A stretch of DNA of 64,000 nucleotides, from the NCBI GenBank assembly GCA_001600455.1, contig BCKC01000005.1:3348001-3412000 (forward strand). Direction: 5' to 3'. The notes under the pieces are model-generated. The model was not told where the DNA came from. It saw only the letters and a list, made by a program, of their open reading frames with translations, and did not search any database. A program made the translations under genes and the position numbers. The DNA comes from Endocalyx cinctus (lineage: Eukaryota > Ascomycota > Sordariomycetes > Amphisphaeriales > Apiosporaceae). This document shows, one piece after another, positions 49,313 through 60,984 of the stretch. Position 1 is the stretch's first letter. Each line of letters begins with the position of its first letter.

Positions 49313-50262
49313 TATCAGACGGCTACCATTTCAGAGTCGCGACGATAATAAATGTAGATATACGTTAAATAATACTATAAGCAAAATAATAAACATAAGA
49401 AATAACAGCTAGGCGTGGTTAATTAATTATATTCAAGAAATACATGACCCGTGTTTTTGGGTGATAACATAGGCGAGAGGCTCTGTAACACCTAATCTGA
49501 CCAGACATGACCAGACCCCACTCAGTGCTCGTAGGCAGCAGCAGCTCGTCCATCTAGTATTAATTAGATACTGCTCTTATTATTCAAATCTTTGTTTCTA
49601 TTTTATTTTAATTCTTTTCTTTTGAAGGTGCCACTGGAAGTTTTTCGATGACAATGACAATGAACGAAGGTCCTGGAATGTCTGACAGCCCAGAGGACCG
49701 AGAAATGCTAAAGCTCCGAAATACCGTATTATTACCTAACTATACGGTACTATTCACTGTGCTTACCTTCCAAGCTTCCCCCTTTTAGGGAGATGGGAGG
49801 GGGGCTGGGGGGTTTCTTTTACCAGTAAGCTACGTTGGACGGTCATAGTGGATATACAATTCGATCTGATCTGTGTTTAAGTAACTGTATACTCTTTAAT
49901 ATATGTTATGACCGTAAGATGGGTTGCTTGAACGTCAGGGGAAACTCATAAGGTAACCATATGGCGGGCGATTCTAGTATAAAATATAAAAAATATTTTC
50001 GTGGACGAAGTCGTGTTGATAAGAGAATTTTGAACAGGTGAACACTAGTTTTACGATGCTACTAGAATTTTCAATTCCATTTATACCACCATACCCGATC
50101 CGCACAGCTTGCTTTAATAATTCCACATTTTGAAGTTGATTTTACATTTTTAATTTTTATTCAAACTCCCTACGCTCCGAATGCTTCACTGAACGAAATA
50201 GCAACAAAACTCCAAAAGGTGACGCGTTTATCCTATCCAGTATACCAAGCACCGTATACATA
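49313..50262. other. Intergenic, no gene recognised
   Basis: About 950 bp of AT-rich spacer with a G-rich run near 49790-49812. Nothing coding is supported. Confidence 0.55.
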
Positions 50263-50844
50263 TTACATGTGTGTTCGCCTTCCGCCGATCCTCCGACCCG
50301 TGGATGGATAATAAGTCGCAACCGGGGCGAGGGGTCTTCGGCCCCAAGAATCCACATAGGCAGGATTCGCGGCGCTAACGACGGAGGCGCGTCTCGGATC
50401 GTAGTGCAAATGCGCGTGGGAACGGGATCTATGCCGTCGACCACGGGCGTCACGGTGTCGTCGACGACGATGGTGATGATGATAGCGAGGATGAATGTAG
50501 TCGGACGTTTTCTCCCGCTCGGGGTCAAACGTAGAACCCCATCTTCGCGGATGCTGTAGGTTAAAGCACGAAAGTACTATCCAAAGCAGAAGCAAGAGCC
50601 CGAAAATCGAGCCTATTATGACTCCTGCTATGGCTCCAGGCGAGAGGCTGCTGCTGCCGCCGGCGCTGGCGCCACCGTCTTGTAGCTGGAAGGTCGTGGT
50701 CGATACTTGTCGGCCGGTTATGACCCTCGAAATTATTTCCGGCAAGGTCCGCGAAGGTATCTTGGACGGTTCGACGTTCGAGTGGAAGATAAAATCGTGG
50801 ACGAGGATATTGGGAACGGGCGATACTATATGCAAGGGCGCCAT
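50263..50844 (-). CDS. Small single-pass membrane protein with His/Arg-rich tail
   Basis: 193 residues, single exon. One strong transmembrane helix (SPGAIAGVIIGSIFGLLLLL, about residues 68-92) follows a Gly/Ser-rich linker. The cytoplasmic side carries a very basic His/Arg tract (RYHHHHRRRRHRDARGRRHR), then Tyr/Pro-rich sequence to the end. The juxtamembrane layout (Ser-rich stalk, AGVIIG helix, basic tail) resembles fungal wall-sensor-like proteins. There is no cleavable signal peptide or Cys-rich ectodomain, so I give no function. The N-terminus could extend through an unseen upstream exon. Confidence 0.6.
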   Translation of the reverse strand: MAPLHIVSPVPNILVHDFIFHSNVEPSKIPSRTLPEIISRVITGRQVSTTTFQLQDGGASAGGSSSLSPGAIAGVIIGSIFGLLLLLWIVLSCFNLQHPRRWGSTFDPEREKTSDYIHPRYHHHHRRRRHRDARGRRHRSRSHAHLHYDPRRASVVSAANPAYVDSWGRRPLAPVATYYPSTGRRIGGRRTHM

Positions 50845-51911
50845 GGCTATATAGTTGACTGGAAACTGATTATAAGACTAGAAGTTTTGCTGATAACAAA
50901 TTGAACCACCCTCTGTCGGGTGCAGTACACTTTGACTGTCGTATGATAAAGAGTATGGAATACCGATGGCTGAATCTTAGAAGAGAAATTTATATTCTTA
51001 AGTTGGAAATATTATGGAAGTACATGTCAAATATGAAAGGATTTCCAAAATACATCATTCTTCTTACGACCGAAAACGAGTCAATGACGACACCTCTACT
51101 TAAGCCATAGCGTACGATTCGTCAATGGGGATCTGCCGATTCAATTTTCTGCATTCGCCATTTTGAAGCCTTTTCTACAGTATATAATAGTTTGAAGATG
51201 GTGGTGATGTACACAAATACAGCAGCTACATAAACTATATGAGTAGCTACACGTGTACTGTACTCTGCCTCCAGATTGACTGGCGATCGTGATGGATAAA
51301 TATATATAAAAAGCAGCCAACGATTAGACGTGAACTCAAGGGCTTCTTATATGGCGTACACGAAATCTCTTTCTTCTCTGATACGTATCTTCTCTAGTAT
51401 TTTTCTGTCGCTTCAGATTGTCATTGTGACGTACAGTACGTACTAGTTCTTGTCCCCACCTGGTGGTAAGGAAAATAGTCTTTAGTGACCAAAAACGCTT
51501 ATCCGAATCATTACCTACGACTATAATTATCGATACTTGATACATTCCAAGGTTATTTGAAAGAATAGGAAAAATATCAATTCCATTTTTTGAGATAAAA
51601 GTTTTATTTTCATATCTATACAGTATTCAGGAGGTTTCTGTATAAGTAGAAGGTAGATTCATCAATTCGTTTTCTTGCGGCTATTGGACAGTAGAAAACT
51701 TGGAACCCCACATTTCCAAGGTTATGAAGTACTAATATCACGTGGTACACCCATCTTGCTCCACTGGGGCTGTGGGGATAGACTGGCGAAATTACTGTGT
51801 AGAAGCCCTGGCCCGAAACGTCTCCGCACACATAAATGAAAAGTAATATAATAAAGAATAAGCACTCGTTCTTTCAACAAATTCCAATCATTCCTATCTG
51901 GGAAGGAAACA
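50845..51911. other. Intergenic, no gene recognised
   Basis: About 1.07 kb of AT-rich spacer. Short frames on both strands are unsupported. Confidence 0.55.
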
Positions 51912-52028
51912 GGCATTGTGGCAGAGTGGTCTAATGCGCGAGACTAGAATGTTTAATCGGTTACCCGATCTAAATATCTTAGCTATCTCGTTCCTTCGGG
52001 AGCGTCTGTTCGAATCAGGCCAATGTCG
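51912..52028 (+). tRNA. tRNA-Ser(AGA), intron-containing, long variable arm
   Basis: The acceptor stem GGCATTG pairs with CAATGTC (one G-T) and is followed by discriminator G, typical for Ser. The D-arm is GCAGAGTGGTCTAATGC. Anticodon stem CGAGA/TCTCG encloses loop CTAGAA with anticodon AGA at 51946-51948. A 35-nt intron (51950-51984) sits one base 3' of the anticodon, the canonical eukaryotic position, and contains its own small hairpin (ATCGG/CCGAT). The class II variable arm and a T-arm GTCTG-TTCGAAT-CAGGC complete the fold. A T-run terminator follows at once. It decodes UCU (and, with inosine, UCC/UCA). Confidence 0.93.
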
Positions 52029-52032
52029 ATTG

Positions 52033-52046
52033 TTTTTTTTTTTTTT
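52033..52046 (+). terminator. RNA polymerase III terminator of tRNA-Ser
   Basis: Fourteen consecutive T residues begin five bases after the tRNA discriminator base, a typical strong Pol III stop. Confidence 0.85.
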
Positions 52047-52630
52047 CCTGGTTTCAGTTTTTGATATTTTTATTTCCCCTTGTCTACTGAATGTAGTCAT
52101 CAATCTCAAAGTTACTATCATCCATTCCAGCATGTCTTTTTCTACTGGTCAAGTTTCCAAGTCCTTTGTTTGTCAGCCACACCACCCTGTTCCAGCCACT
52201 TCCGTCCTTTGCTCTTATGCCTATCAAGAAGCCCCCTAATCCTCCCTTTGTTTACCGTAATATTGCTCTAAATCGTTGTGCTGAGTGTCTTGGTTTTTGC
52301 CCACTCTGATTCCGGCCTGCTTCCGGCATGTTTTACAAATTCAAACTTCTCGTAATAGCAGAGCTAGATGCTTTATTATCGCTAAACAGTATCTATAGAT
52401 TTCACTTTGCCTATACTGCACAATGCGACAGTGCCTCATCAATCCCCGCCGTTCGTAATGCATATATCTTCGCTACCTCTCTTAATTAAGCAAAGAAAAA
52501 GTGTGCCCCAGTCACTATTGTGTCCACATTTTACGCACTTAAAAGACTAAAGACCTACGGTATGAAAGTATGAATCCAACAATTGGTTTTTAGCTATACG
52601 CTTAATAAACAACATGGCTTATCTTAATCG
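52047..52630. other. Intergenic, no gene recognised
   Basis: About 580 bp between the tRNA and the end of the AAA+ gene. Open frames here look spurious. Confidence 0.55.
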
Positions 52631-54499
52631 TCAATGTTTCTTTGGCATAAGCCAAACTTCAATCTCCTTTTCACCATTAACCCCAACAGAGAAATGTGTT
52701 ACTGCTTCATCTTCGTCAAAGTCATCGCCGTCATCCAGATATTGATCCGTAAGTGGTTCTGCGACAATATTGCGCACTGCTGTAAGAATGCTTCGTGCAC
52801 CCAGCTCGGGCACATAACAGTCGTGAGAAATTTTTGAGCACACCAGCGAATCGCCTGCTACTGTCAACTCGATGTTCCCAACTAGATTTTCTCCTTCCCC
52901 ATTCGGAGGTAACTTGATGGGACGGGACAGTCTTGATTCTAGGGCCATGACTGCCTTTTCGGCTACGATCGCTGCCTCGTCGGGAGAAAAAGTTGTGAAT
53001 GGAAGGATTGCGCTAATTCGCCCAGCCATAGGACTTCCAAAGTACGAGATGCATTCCTTCTTCAGGCGATCTACCAACTGCTTCTGAAGAGAGCTCCGAC
53101 GAAAGCTGTCTGAGTTGTCAAACATGGAGCTCTTGTTAGCCTTGCAAAATTTGTGAATAGTATCGTCAAACCTGTTGGTGGCAAATATCCAAATCGTCTG
53201 TGAACAATCCACATAGGACCCATCGCGACGGTCAAGGTATTCCCCTTCGGATAATAGTCAGCGACGCCAAGCATATCTTCATCAGTTGACTTACCATTTT
53301 CGAAGGAAATCAGTAGAGCATTTCGGACTTCATTCGTCGTCTTTTCGAATTCGTCCATGAAGACTGCAGATCTCGTTCCTGACATCCTGGCCAGAAAGTT
53401 GTTGAGTGGCGACCCGTTTTCGTGCCTCATATAAGGAGGTTTTGGACCAAACAACTCATCCTCTCGAGTGTAAATAGCGCAATTGACAAACTGGAGCTCC
53501 AACGACATCAATTCTCCAAATTTCCGCGCTAGTTCTGTTTTCCCGTGACCGCTAGGACCAGCAAAGAGAAGTAATAGAGGTTTTCCGGGAGGCAGCGCCA
53601 GGTGGCTATAAAAGTCAGTCGAGTTGATAGGATAAGATAGGTTAACTGAGTGTTAACTCACACTATAAGTTTCTGTGTCAATGATTGTATAGCCATTTCC
53701 TGCCCAATGATCATCATATTCAACCCTAGTAGCTCCTCGGCATCCTTACGACTGATCAAAGAGCGTTTACGACCTGAGAGCGGCTTGGCTTGTGATACTT
53801 GATACAGTATATAGCGCTGTGTAAGGCTAAGACGTGAAGCTAGTAGTGCACGGATTTTGCCAGTACACCAACGCTTATTTTTATCTGTTATATCGCTCAG
53901 TTCTTTCTCCACAGGTCCCGTGACTGGAAGATCGCGATTGAATGGTGTGTAATACGCAGCTGGGATCGCTGCAGATGAAGCCCCAGATACCACAAGTTCC
54001 CTCAGAATTTCGACCGCCAGCATACGTGGGCGGTAATCCCGAAGGATGGCAAAGGCAATTGTTGGGATGCCGGTTGACTTATGAACGGCATTAGGATCGC
54101 AACCGTACTTGATGAACTGACGAATCAATTTCGTATCCTTCGAGTCCACCACGTAAAATATCGGTGGAAAGCCTTCCACGCTCTCGTTTAGGATACTTTT
54201 AAGAATCTGTTGATCTTGTTGATGGTGGAAGCTCAGGTATTCGTAGACAAGACCAAGAGATACTCTTGACTGAATCGTGCTAATGACTTTGCGAACATCA
54301 AACCCGTTATCAAACCCATCATCAAACCCATCCTCATCAAGCGATGGCTTGGTTGGAAGTAATGATGCATGGACAGGTGGTAATGCTATACAAGTTAAAG
54401 GATCTTCATCTTCTTGATCCTTGACTTCTGAGGGTTGTATTCCCTTGCGGGATGCGTCATTGGAGTGTATAAGGAGGTTTTGCGTCTTATACACCACGA
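52631..54499 (-). CDS. Clp/HSP100-type AAA+ ATPase with ankyrin-like N-terminal region
   Basis: ATP-driven remodeling-type protein, at least 587 residues. Exons: 54499-53662, 53605-53295, 53244-52631. Introns of 56 and 50 nt rebuild both key regions. The N-terminal exon has a degenerate ankyrin-like stretch (GFPPIFYVVDSKDTKLIRQF, KYGCDPNAVHKSTGIPTIAF). The AAA+ core follows: IIGQEMAIQSL, Walker A GPSGHGKT, Walker B SAVFMDEFEK, sensor 1 IWIFATNRFDD and a sensor-2-like Arg in YVPELGARSI, which together resemble the second ATPase module of Clp proteins. There is only one AAA+ module, so this is not a housekeeping HSP104. The frame closes upstream of 54499, and an AG at 54501-54500 is the apparent acceptor. 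The true first exon is therefore upstream, possibly 54767-54564. Confidence 0.85.
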
Positions 54500-54563
54500 C
54501 TCATTAGCATTGACGCACAGGAGTATACGTAGAGGATAAAATATCTAGAATTTACCTGAGAAT

Positions 54564-54767
54564 TTAGGTATGTCGCCGTGTTCTCTTCATTCCAATGGTA
54601 TTGCTGGACTCATATATTAGCCTCAACGTCACGCAAATGTCGTTAATAATATAGACACTTGCATTTAAGGCCTTTCGAATATCACCGGCAGAGTACGTTG
54701 GGAATCCTTTTTTTAATTTTTGCACCACTTTCCAACTATCATTACCTGTATTTTCGTTTCTAGGCAT
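54564..54767 (-). CDS. Candidate first exon of the AAA+ ATPase gene
   Basis: Begins MPRNENTGNDSWKVVQKLKK and continues FPTYSAGDIRKALNA, which looks like a small helical (CUE/UBA-like) N-terminal module. It has the right strand and spacing to be the N-terminus of the neighbouring AAA+ protein. I found no donor in the right phase before the in-frame TAA. The join is therefore unresolved, and a frameshift or an additional intron is possible. Confidence 0.35.
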   Translation of the reverse strand: MPRNENTGNDSWKVVQKLKKGFPTYSAGDIRKALNASVYIINDICVTLRLIYESSNTIGMKRTRRHT

Positions 54768-57700
54768 GGTCCTAAGTATTCAGCTGTAATTAGCCGCTAC
54801 ACAAAGATATGAGAAAATGTAGGATTGTGGTTTAGGTCGCAGGCGATTTTTGAGTCGTTCTGCCAATAATGGTAACAGTTTTGTTAGAGAAATAATTATA
54901 TCATGGCAGGTTACTACTCGTTTGTGGGTGCTCTGGAGCTAAATATTTATCAATATCTGTAAACTAATACCCTTGGGCACATACGCTGCTGTCATGCAGC
55001 TTCCCGCATATTCTTTTCCACCTCTAATTAGCAAAGATTAGGGTCTCATACTGTGTTACAGCCACTGCCATAGCTCTACATCATACCCGTATATTCTACT
55101 ATACTCTATGCATCTTGAGTGAGCATTCACTTTAAACATGCTTCTGGAACTCGTAATCGAAAGCCGTCTTTAGTAGCCCCTTTATCATCTGCGACAGTGA
55201 GATGCCGTTGCTTCGATATTAGCCCGGGGTGAGTCACAATGATATTTAATATATTCTTTGTTTGTCGTCTCCACTTGAATATCATTTCCGCCTCTCTTTT
55301 TGCTCCTCGCTGGGATGATATCATATCATACAGTCTAATTTTACCTTGAATTAATACCTTATGTACCTTTGGCCACGTGTTGTCACACCCGAAACTTGCC
55401 CTCGTTCTGGCAAACAGGTCAGTCTGCCGCCTCTTTACTTAGGCATTGCGTAGGTTTGCTCAGGAAAAAGATTTATACATATTCACCTTTTGTATTTCAT
55501 GCTTCCCAATTGTAGCTTATGATAGCAGTTGTGAAAAAAAAAAGACCAAAAAGACCCGAGACGTTATGAAATAATTACAGGAAAACTAAGCCCATCAATA
55601 CAGGTTTACATCGTGAGACGTTTAGGTATAATAATCGCGATAGGATTTCGGATTAATTAGTGTCTGGTTGGTCACTGCCGACGTTACACTGGACGGGAGC
55701 AGTCTGTGAAAATAATCTGACAACTCGAGATAAAGTATGTCTTCCATCTCCGTGCTTTTCATATTGGACATGCGCTTCGATTATACTGTATATCCTGCCT
55801 AGTCCTCGTCGTTACTTCGTAGGTGTTTGAGTGGCACGGCGGGCTCTTGTTAAAGGACGAGTAAGCCCCGCATTATTTAGCTGTCGAATGAACTTTACGT
55901 ACGATCGTACAAGTAATTCAACAATATATATTCAGTATATATATTATTTAGTAGCTTATTTCATACCATAGTATGATGAGAGCTCACTATTATCCTACTT
56001 TTAGAACTAATATGCGAAGGAAAAGGTGATGATTATGACCCACAAATTCCTCAACATACAACCATTTTCTTTCCCGTAAGCTTGTATGCTTCATGTAATT
56101 TGTGTTTTCTTTTTTACGCCGCGTAGTATTTATTACCATGCATGAAGATAGTATTTTAATGTGACGAAATGGGACCTTGTTTCGTAGCTCTAATATTCAG
56201 GGGTGGACGCAATCTCACCAACCCGGTCTGAGAGATTGACCAATCCTATAGATAGATTTTATGGCTCTGAAAGCATTATAGACAGGATGCTGGGCTCCCT
56301 TTCGTGTCATAAAAGTAAATAGTTCCCTAAGGCCTAATTCTAAGACATATTTACATAGAGTATTGATATTTACACATTGATTTTGGCAGCACCTGCCCAG
56401 CAACTGTAAGCTAGCTGTAAGCTCAATATAGCGCATACGTCTTGTAAGTGCCCTGTAAGTGCCCTGTAACTTAGTAGTTATGAGGGTTAAAAAATTACGC
56501 TCCCTATACTTTAGCTAATACCTAAAAGAACGCTAGGAATACCAGCCCTTTTTGTTATTATTGAAAGATTTCTAGCTGTTATAATATATAACATACTTAA
56601 GTACGTACGATGATGTTGACATTTTTAAAAGTAATGGGTAAGAAAAGGCTCTATAAATTAATAGATATAGTACTATAAATCAGTGGCAGTAGGGAAATAG
56701 TTGTTGCTAAGAAGGAATAGAAATTGGTGGTTGGTTTGGTACACAGTTGGCTGACAGGTGCCCAGGTGTTGCCAAAATCAATGTGTAAATAAGTCACTTG
56801 ATATGATTGCCAAGCTCCCAAACCTCACCCATAAGCTCTAAAGCTGTCATATTTAACGTGTAAAGCTATTCCTAATTATAAATGTGTCATGCTGTGATTA
56901 TCAATGGATGAGCGCGTCGTTAATGAGTTAGAGAATTATTAATTGTATACCCATTGCTTTCTAACCCCTATTCTCCATGTTTTAGTGGGTCCAACTGCTG
57001 CAGTATCTGCCTGTCTGCTTACAACCAACTACAAGTATGTAGTATGGATTGCATCCCAAACACAATATTCTTAGTACTTGACCTCTAAGTACCTATTTTG
57101 AACGAAATTCATCTTAATATAATTTACTGATATTGACCTTGAATAATATCCATGATATTTTTATACTGTACCACATGGCGTAGTGCACAATCTTCTTCAT
57201 GAGATTCTTTACACCTGCTAGATGCCCTATCCGTATATTCAGTAGTGGAACCAGACTTTGACAATATCCTGTGAGTGATGATCATACGTGTCTTGAGATC
57301 GTTTAATATGTTAGTAAAAGAGATGATATGGTACTTTATCTCTTTAGCGGTGCACAGGAGACATCTTCCTTTAGCTTTGGCTGGGGCGCACCACCCGTTC
57401 ATCTCTCCTAATTAGAGCTATGTAACTAAGTCTCTAATGACTATTCACGAAATTTCCGCGAAATTACTCTACATTATCAAAAGACCCTGTACAGTCAAAG
57501 GGGCATTTTCATATTTTTCAGTGAATACGAGTCATGTGTTTTGTCCAATCAGCGCGACGTAGATATTGATTATCTTGTTATTATTAGAGGGCATTTGATT
57601 TCAAGGCACATATAAGGTCCGAGGTCCCTGTGAATGTGTGTTCTATCCATCTAATATTAACTACGCTCTTGAGCGTGGAGTATGTTGATAGCTTTGTGCC
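54768..57700. other. Long AT-rich gene-poor region
   Basis: About 2.9 kb. It contains a small tandem repeat at 56443-56469, a 12-bp palindrome GTACGATCGTAC near 55910, and an isolated 92-codon minus-strand frame (57402-57124) that I cannot support. No transposase, terminal repeat or RNA gene is recognised. Confidence 0.5.
56443..56469. repeat. Tandem 11-bp repeat, about 2.5 copies
   Basis: TGTAAGTGCCC occurs at 56443-56453 and 56454-56464, followed by a partial TGTAA copy. Two related CTGTAAGCT units lie 30-40 bp upstream. No function is apparent. Confidence 0.6.
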
Positions 57701-59512
57701 TCAGTAGGAATTATAAGAAGGGTCATACCCAGTTGGGAACCATTCTCCATTCAGCGGTATCCCTCGCAGCCTGGGACGAAGCCTTTTTCGTCCACCACGA
57801 GGATCCCAAAATCTAAGGTCATCTACAACTTTGAATATTTCTTCTGTTGAATATTGTTGACTGATCTTTTCTGAACATCCCAGAAGAACTGGTGGGTTCA
57901 ACTCCCTCCTCACTAGAGCTTGCAGGGCCTCCCACCATTCCCTAGTGGGGGGATCGTAAGGTATTCCCAATTCCGAAAAATCTTCAATTAGGTAGTCTGA
58001 ATCCATCAACTTCTGCGTCTGAAGACTAAAAGATTTACTTAGCATATTGTCGAACCATGCTCTACTGGGGTTGATAATTGAAGGGAGCTCTTTCTCGACG
58101 AGCTCTTTCCATGTCTTAATATCTTTTGGCCGTTCTCCCATGAATATAAGATCGTGGTATCTATTTATCACCGCTTCGAAGCGCTCTGGATAAGTTGCGA
58201 TTGGCGGGTCTAGTCCAAAAAGTTTAGCATACTCGTACAAGTATAGTACCACGGATGTGGAAGCATCCCAGGAATGATGTGCAGACATATGGGCTACTAT
58301 CATCTCATTCCATAAAGAGGTGATGGCTATGTTCCAGATGTCAGTCATCTTGATTGCCGTTTGTGATAGCCTTTGGACAATCGCCCTTATCGGCGGTACA
58401 GCGCCTGGCCCCCCCGGCTGCTGATTTAAATGGTTTGCGGTCGATGCTAATTGTGTGACTGTTGCACGTTTGGCTGAATTCGCAGGTATTTGTTGTACCA
58501 TGGTCATAACATTATACATCACGCGATCTTCCATAGACTTGACTCCAACTGTTGAGTCTCCACCCGCGGGCGACTGCGTCGTTTCTTTGGTCGGTCCATA
58601 TTTATGGATGGTATAGTTAAACGGTATACAAGTCTCGACAACGACATTCCAATCAACACTAATCTTAAGCCTTTCAACGATTCGGTTTAAATTTCGAGCT
58701 TCCCTGCGTACGTTTACATCAATTAATATGAATTTCTTCGAAATGGATATCTTGAAGCTCACTCTAAGAAGGTATCAAATTCTTTCTGGGATGGCGGATA
58801 GAGCACGGTAACCGCTTCAGGATGTTTCTTCTTTAGCTCTTCAAAATAATTTTCTTTCAAGTCAGAATTTTCGAACCACTCTGGTGATGAAGTTACGGCG
58901 CCGCGTATAATCCTTCGCATATATATACATATGCAGCTCGAAGCTATGCCGATTAGCCGTACTACTAAGATATCTTTGCAATTGGCACTCTAACTTACCG
59001 ATATGACCTACAGATAACATAGCATCTCCCCTGGAACACGCTTCCCAAAGCTCTTGCATCATATCCATACAAGCCCTGAGCTCGCTGACCATTGAAGCCA
59101 GCTCTGTAATATCCCACCTGTCCGGGACCTGTGCTTCTGGTGTAAATAAAATACCTTCCACACCGGCCCGAGTACTGCCGGGTGTCTTTAGCACGTCGAT
59201 AACGTAATCGATCGTGTCTATCCAGTGCTGGTGACGACGATATGCATCCGTATTTGGTGGCCACAGACGGTTTGAGTCTTTACGAATAGTATTAGATTCA
59301 GTAAGCAACTCTATTGCTCGTGCCTTATCCTGTTCACTAAACTCCCCACGATGGTCCGCGATACTTTGAAAGATATCGTGTACACTCATCAAAGGATATT
59401 CAGGCCCTAAAAGGGCCATCAGAGCAGCCTCTTCACGAACCTTATACTCCCTTCGCGCATCATGTCTCTTATCTTCGAGAAACTGCTTTGCTGCCCTTGC
59501 TACCCACGACAT
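57701..59512 (-). CDS. Unrecognised multi-exon protein (about 565 residues, N-terminus uncertain)
   Basis: Exons about 59512-58999, 58943-58763 and 58703-57701 are joined by GTAAGT...CATAG (55 nt) and GTGAGC...GCAG (59 nt) introns in matching phase, giving a whole-codon protein from MSWVARAAKQF to the stop at 57701. It is largely alpha-helical, with charged segments (KRHDARREYKVREEAALMAL), LWPPNTDAYRRHQHW, and a Trp-rich C-terminus ending TGYDPSYNSY. No motif or domain is recognised. The frame continues open upstream of the chosen ATG to about 59620 (WRRSLVFLSDWG). Further upstream, a Met-led stretch at 59805 looks signal-like in another frame, so an extra 5' exon is likely. It is divergent from the gene at 60157. 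Confidence 0.6.
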
Positions 59513-59668
59513 TACGGAGTTGATGTTATAAGAGGTACCCCAATCCGAAAGAAATACTAAAGAACGTCTCCAAACATTCGCAGCACAAGAAATGGGCGAA
59601 ATTTGCCCCGGTAGAAAATACAAGATAGTATATAATTTCCCAACGATTCCAGAAAAGGAGCCTCACGA

Positions 59669-59830
59669 ATGACTATTCCGCACCGCCCTCTTTTGAAGCT
59701 CTTTGTTCTAGCTACAGTAGTGATACAATTTGGCCATATAGGCCACACACAAGCAGAAAATACTGCTACGACGAGAAACGTTTCCGACAAAACTGAGGAC
59801 TTCATATTCCGAATGCAATTATTTAAGTAG
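59669..59830 (+). CDS. Possible 53-residue secreted peptide or truncated 5' exon
   Basis: ATG at 59669 opens a frame with a good secretion-signal profile (MTIPHRPLLKLFVLATVVIQ) followed by a polar, Thr-rich segment, and stops at 59828. It overlaps the possible 5' exon of the minus-strand gene. At most one of the two is likely to be functional. It may be the remnant of a gene whose remainder was lost, or chance. Confidence 0.25.
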   Translation: MTIPHRPLLKLFVLATVVIQFGHIGHTQAENTATTRNVSDKTEDFIFRMQLFK

Positions 59831-60156
59831 TAATATTAATTTCATTGTTGGCTTAATACTTTAGCATGTTATATTATGTTTTGTTAATTAAATGTTTTAT
59901 TCACATAATCAAGTTTTATTCTAGTTCTCTCTAGAAAACTTCCTTTGTCGTTGTTTTTGAGCCGGATCCTTTGTACAGCTTGGTTGCATTCGTCTTTGGA
60001 AACTCTAAACCCCGAAATTAAGAAATATATAACTCATCTCTCGAAATCTCCATTCTCTGAATTTACAAAGAATAAGTATTAGTCTATACTTTTCTTATCG
60101 TATTTACAACATATATTTATCATCCACGCTTAACACTTCTTTCACATTTTGACTAA

Positions 60157-60984
60157 ATGATGGACAACCAAACGGCATTTCAGCATGATGTATCAAGTTC
60201 ATGGAGCCGAATTCTCTCCAAGGACTACTATGAACGACGTGTTACGCGAATAGAGACGATCAAACGACGTCTCGAGAATTACAAAAAAGGAATTCAAGAA
60301 AGCCAAAAGCGTCTACCGGATGAAATCGTGGATGACGTCTGCAATCTGGCGTTTTGTACTCTTCGTGTCATCGCAAGCGCAAGTGGTTCCCGCGCTATAG
60401 CGGAAGACCCTGAGCTAGACAGAATTATTATGGAGGCCAAGGCAAGGGACCCGACAGGGGATTATGACGAGATCCTCAAAGACGGTCCGGGTCATCTATT
60501 AGATCCCGTATGGGATCCGCTCTTCCAGCAGTATAAGGAAGCATTCAGCGCAGGTGTCGATGCATTGAGAGACTGGGACTCCAAGAATTGGTCTCACCCA
60601 TCAGCAGTCGAATATGATGGATGGTACAGTTTCATGATCTTAATCATACCGAAGCTTACTGTCTACCCTGTCTTGACCTATTACGCCCGGGAACTACTCG
60701 CACGTATGCAAAACACTCGAGTCGGAAGGCTGCAATTTGGAGATCCGGACAAAAAAGTGGAAGGAGTTCAGATACAACCAATCGGGGGAATGTCAGAGTT
60801 GCCTCAAAAGCGAAAGCCGACCGGTCCCCCCGTGGGAGCCGATGAGCCACTGACTAGCAAGATCAAGGAAGACGACGATGTCATTATGGAGCGAGGTCTT
60901 TTTTCAAACCCGTCGACAGACGCAAACACAAACGGCGGAAGGGGGTTCGCATGGCGATCGGGCGACGAAAGATTTCTTACCTAA
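60157..60984 (+). CDS. Unrecognised hydrophilic protein (275 residues)
   Basis: Single exon from ATGATGGAC at 60157. It is rich in charged helices (RRVTRIETIKRRLENYKK), then a Trp-containing middle part (LDPVWDPLFQQYKEAF, DWDSKNWSHPSAVEYDGW). One moderately hydrophobic helix (FMILIIPKLTVYPVLTYYA) follows, and a disordered Gly/Pro/Lys-rich C-terminus. No signal peptide or known domain is seen. It is divergent from the other unknown gene. Codon use and length support a real gene. Confidence 0.65.
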   Translation: MMDNQTAFQHDVSSSWSRILSKDYYERRVTRIETIKRRLENYKKGIQESQKRLPDEIVDDVCNLAFCTLRVIASASGSRAIAEDPELDRIIMEAKARDPTGDYDEILKDGPGHLLDPVWDPLFQQYKEAFSAGVDALRDWDSKNWSHPSAVEYDGWYSFMILIIPKLTVYPVLTYYARELLARMQNTRVGRLQFGDPDKKVEGVQIQPIGGMSELPQKRKPTGPPVGADEPLTSKIKEDDDVIMERGLFSNPSTDANTNGGRGFAWRSGDERFLT

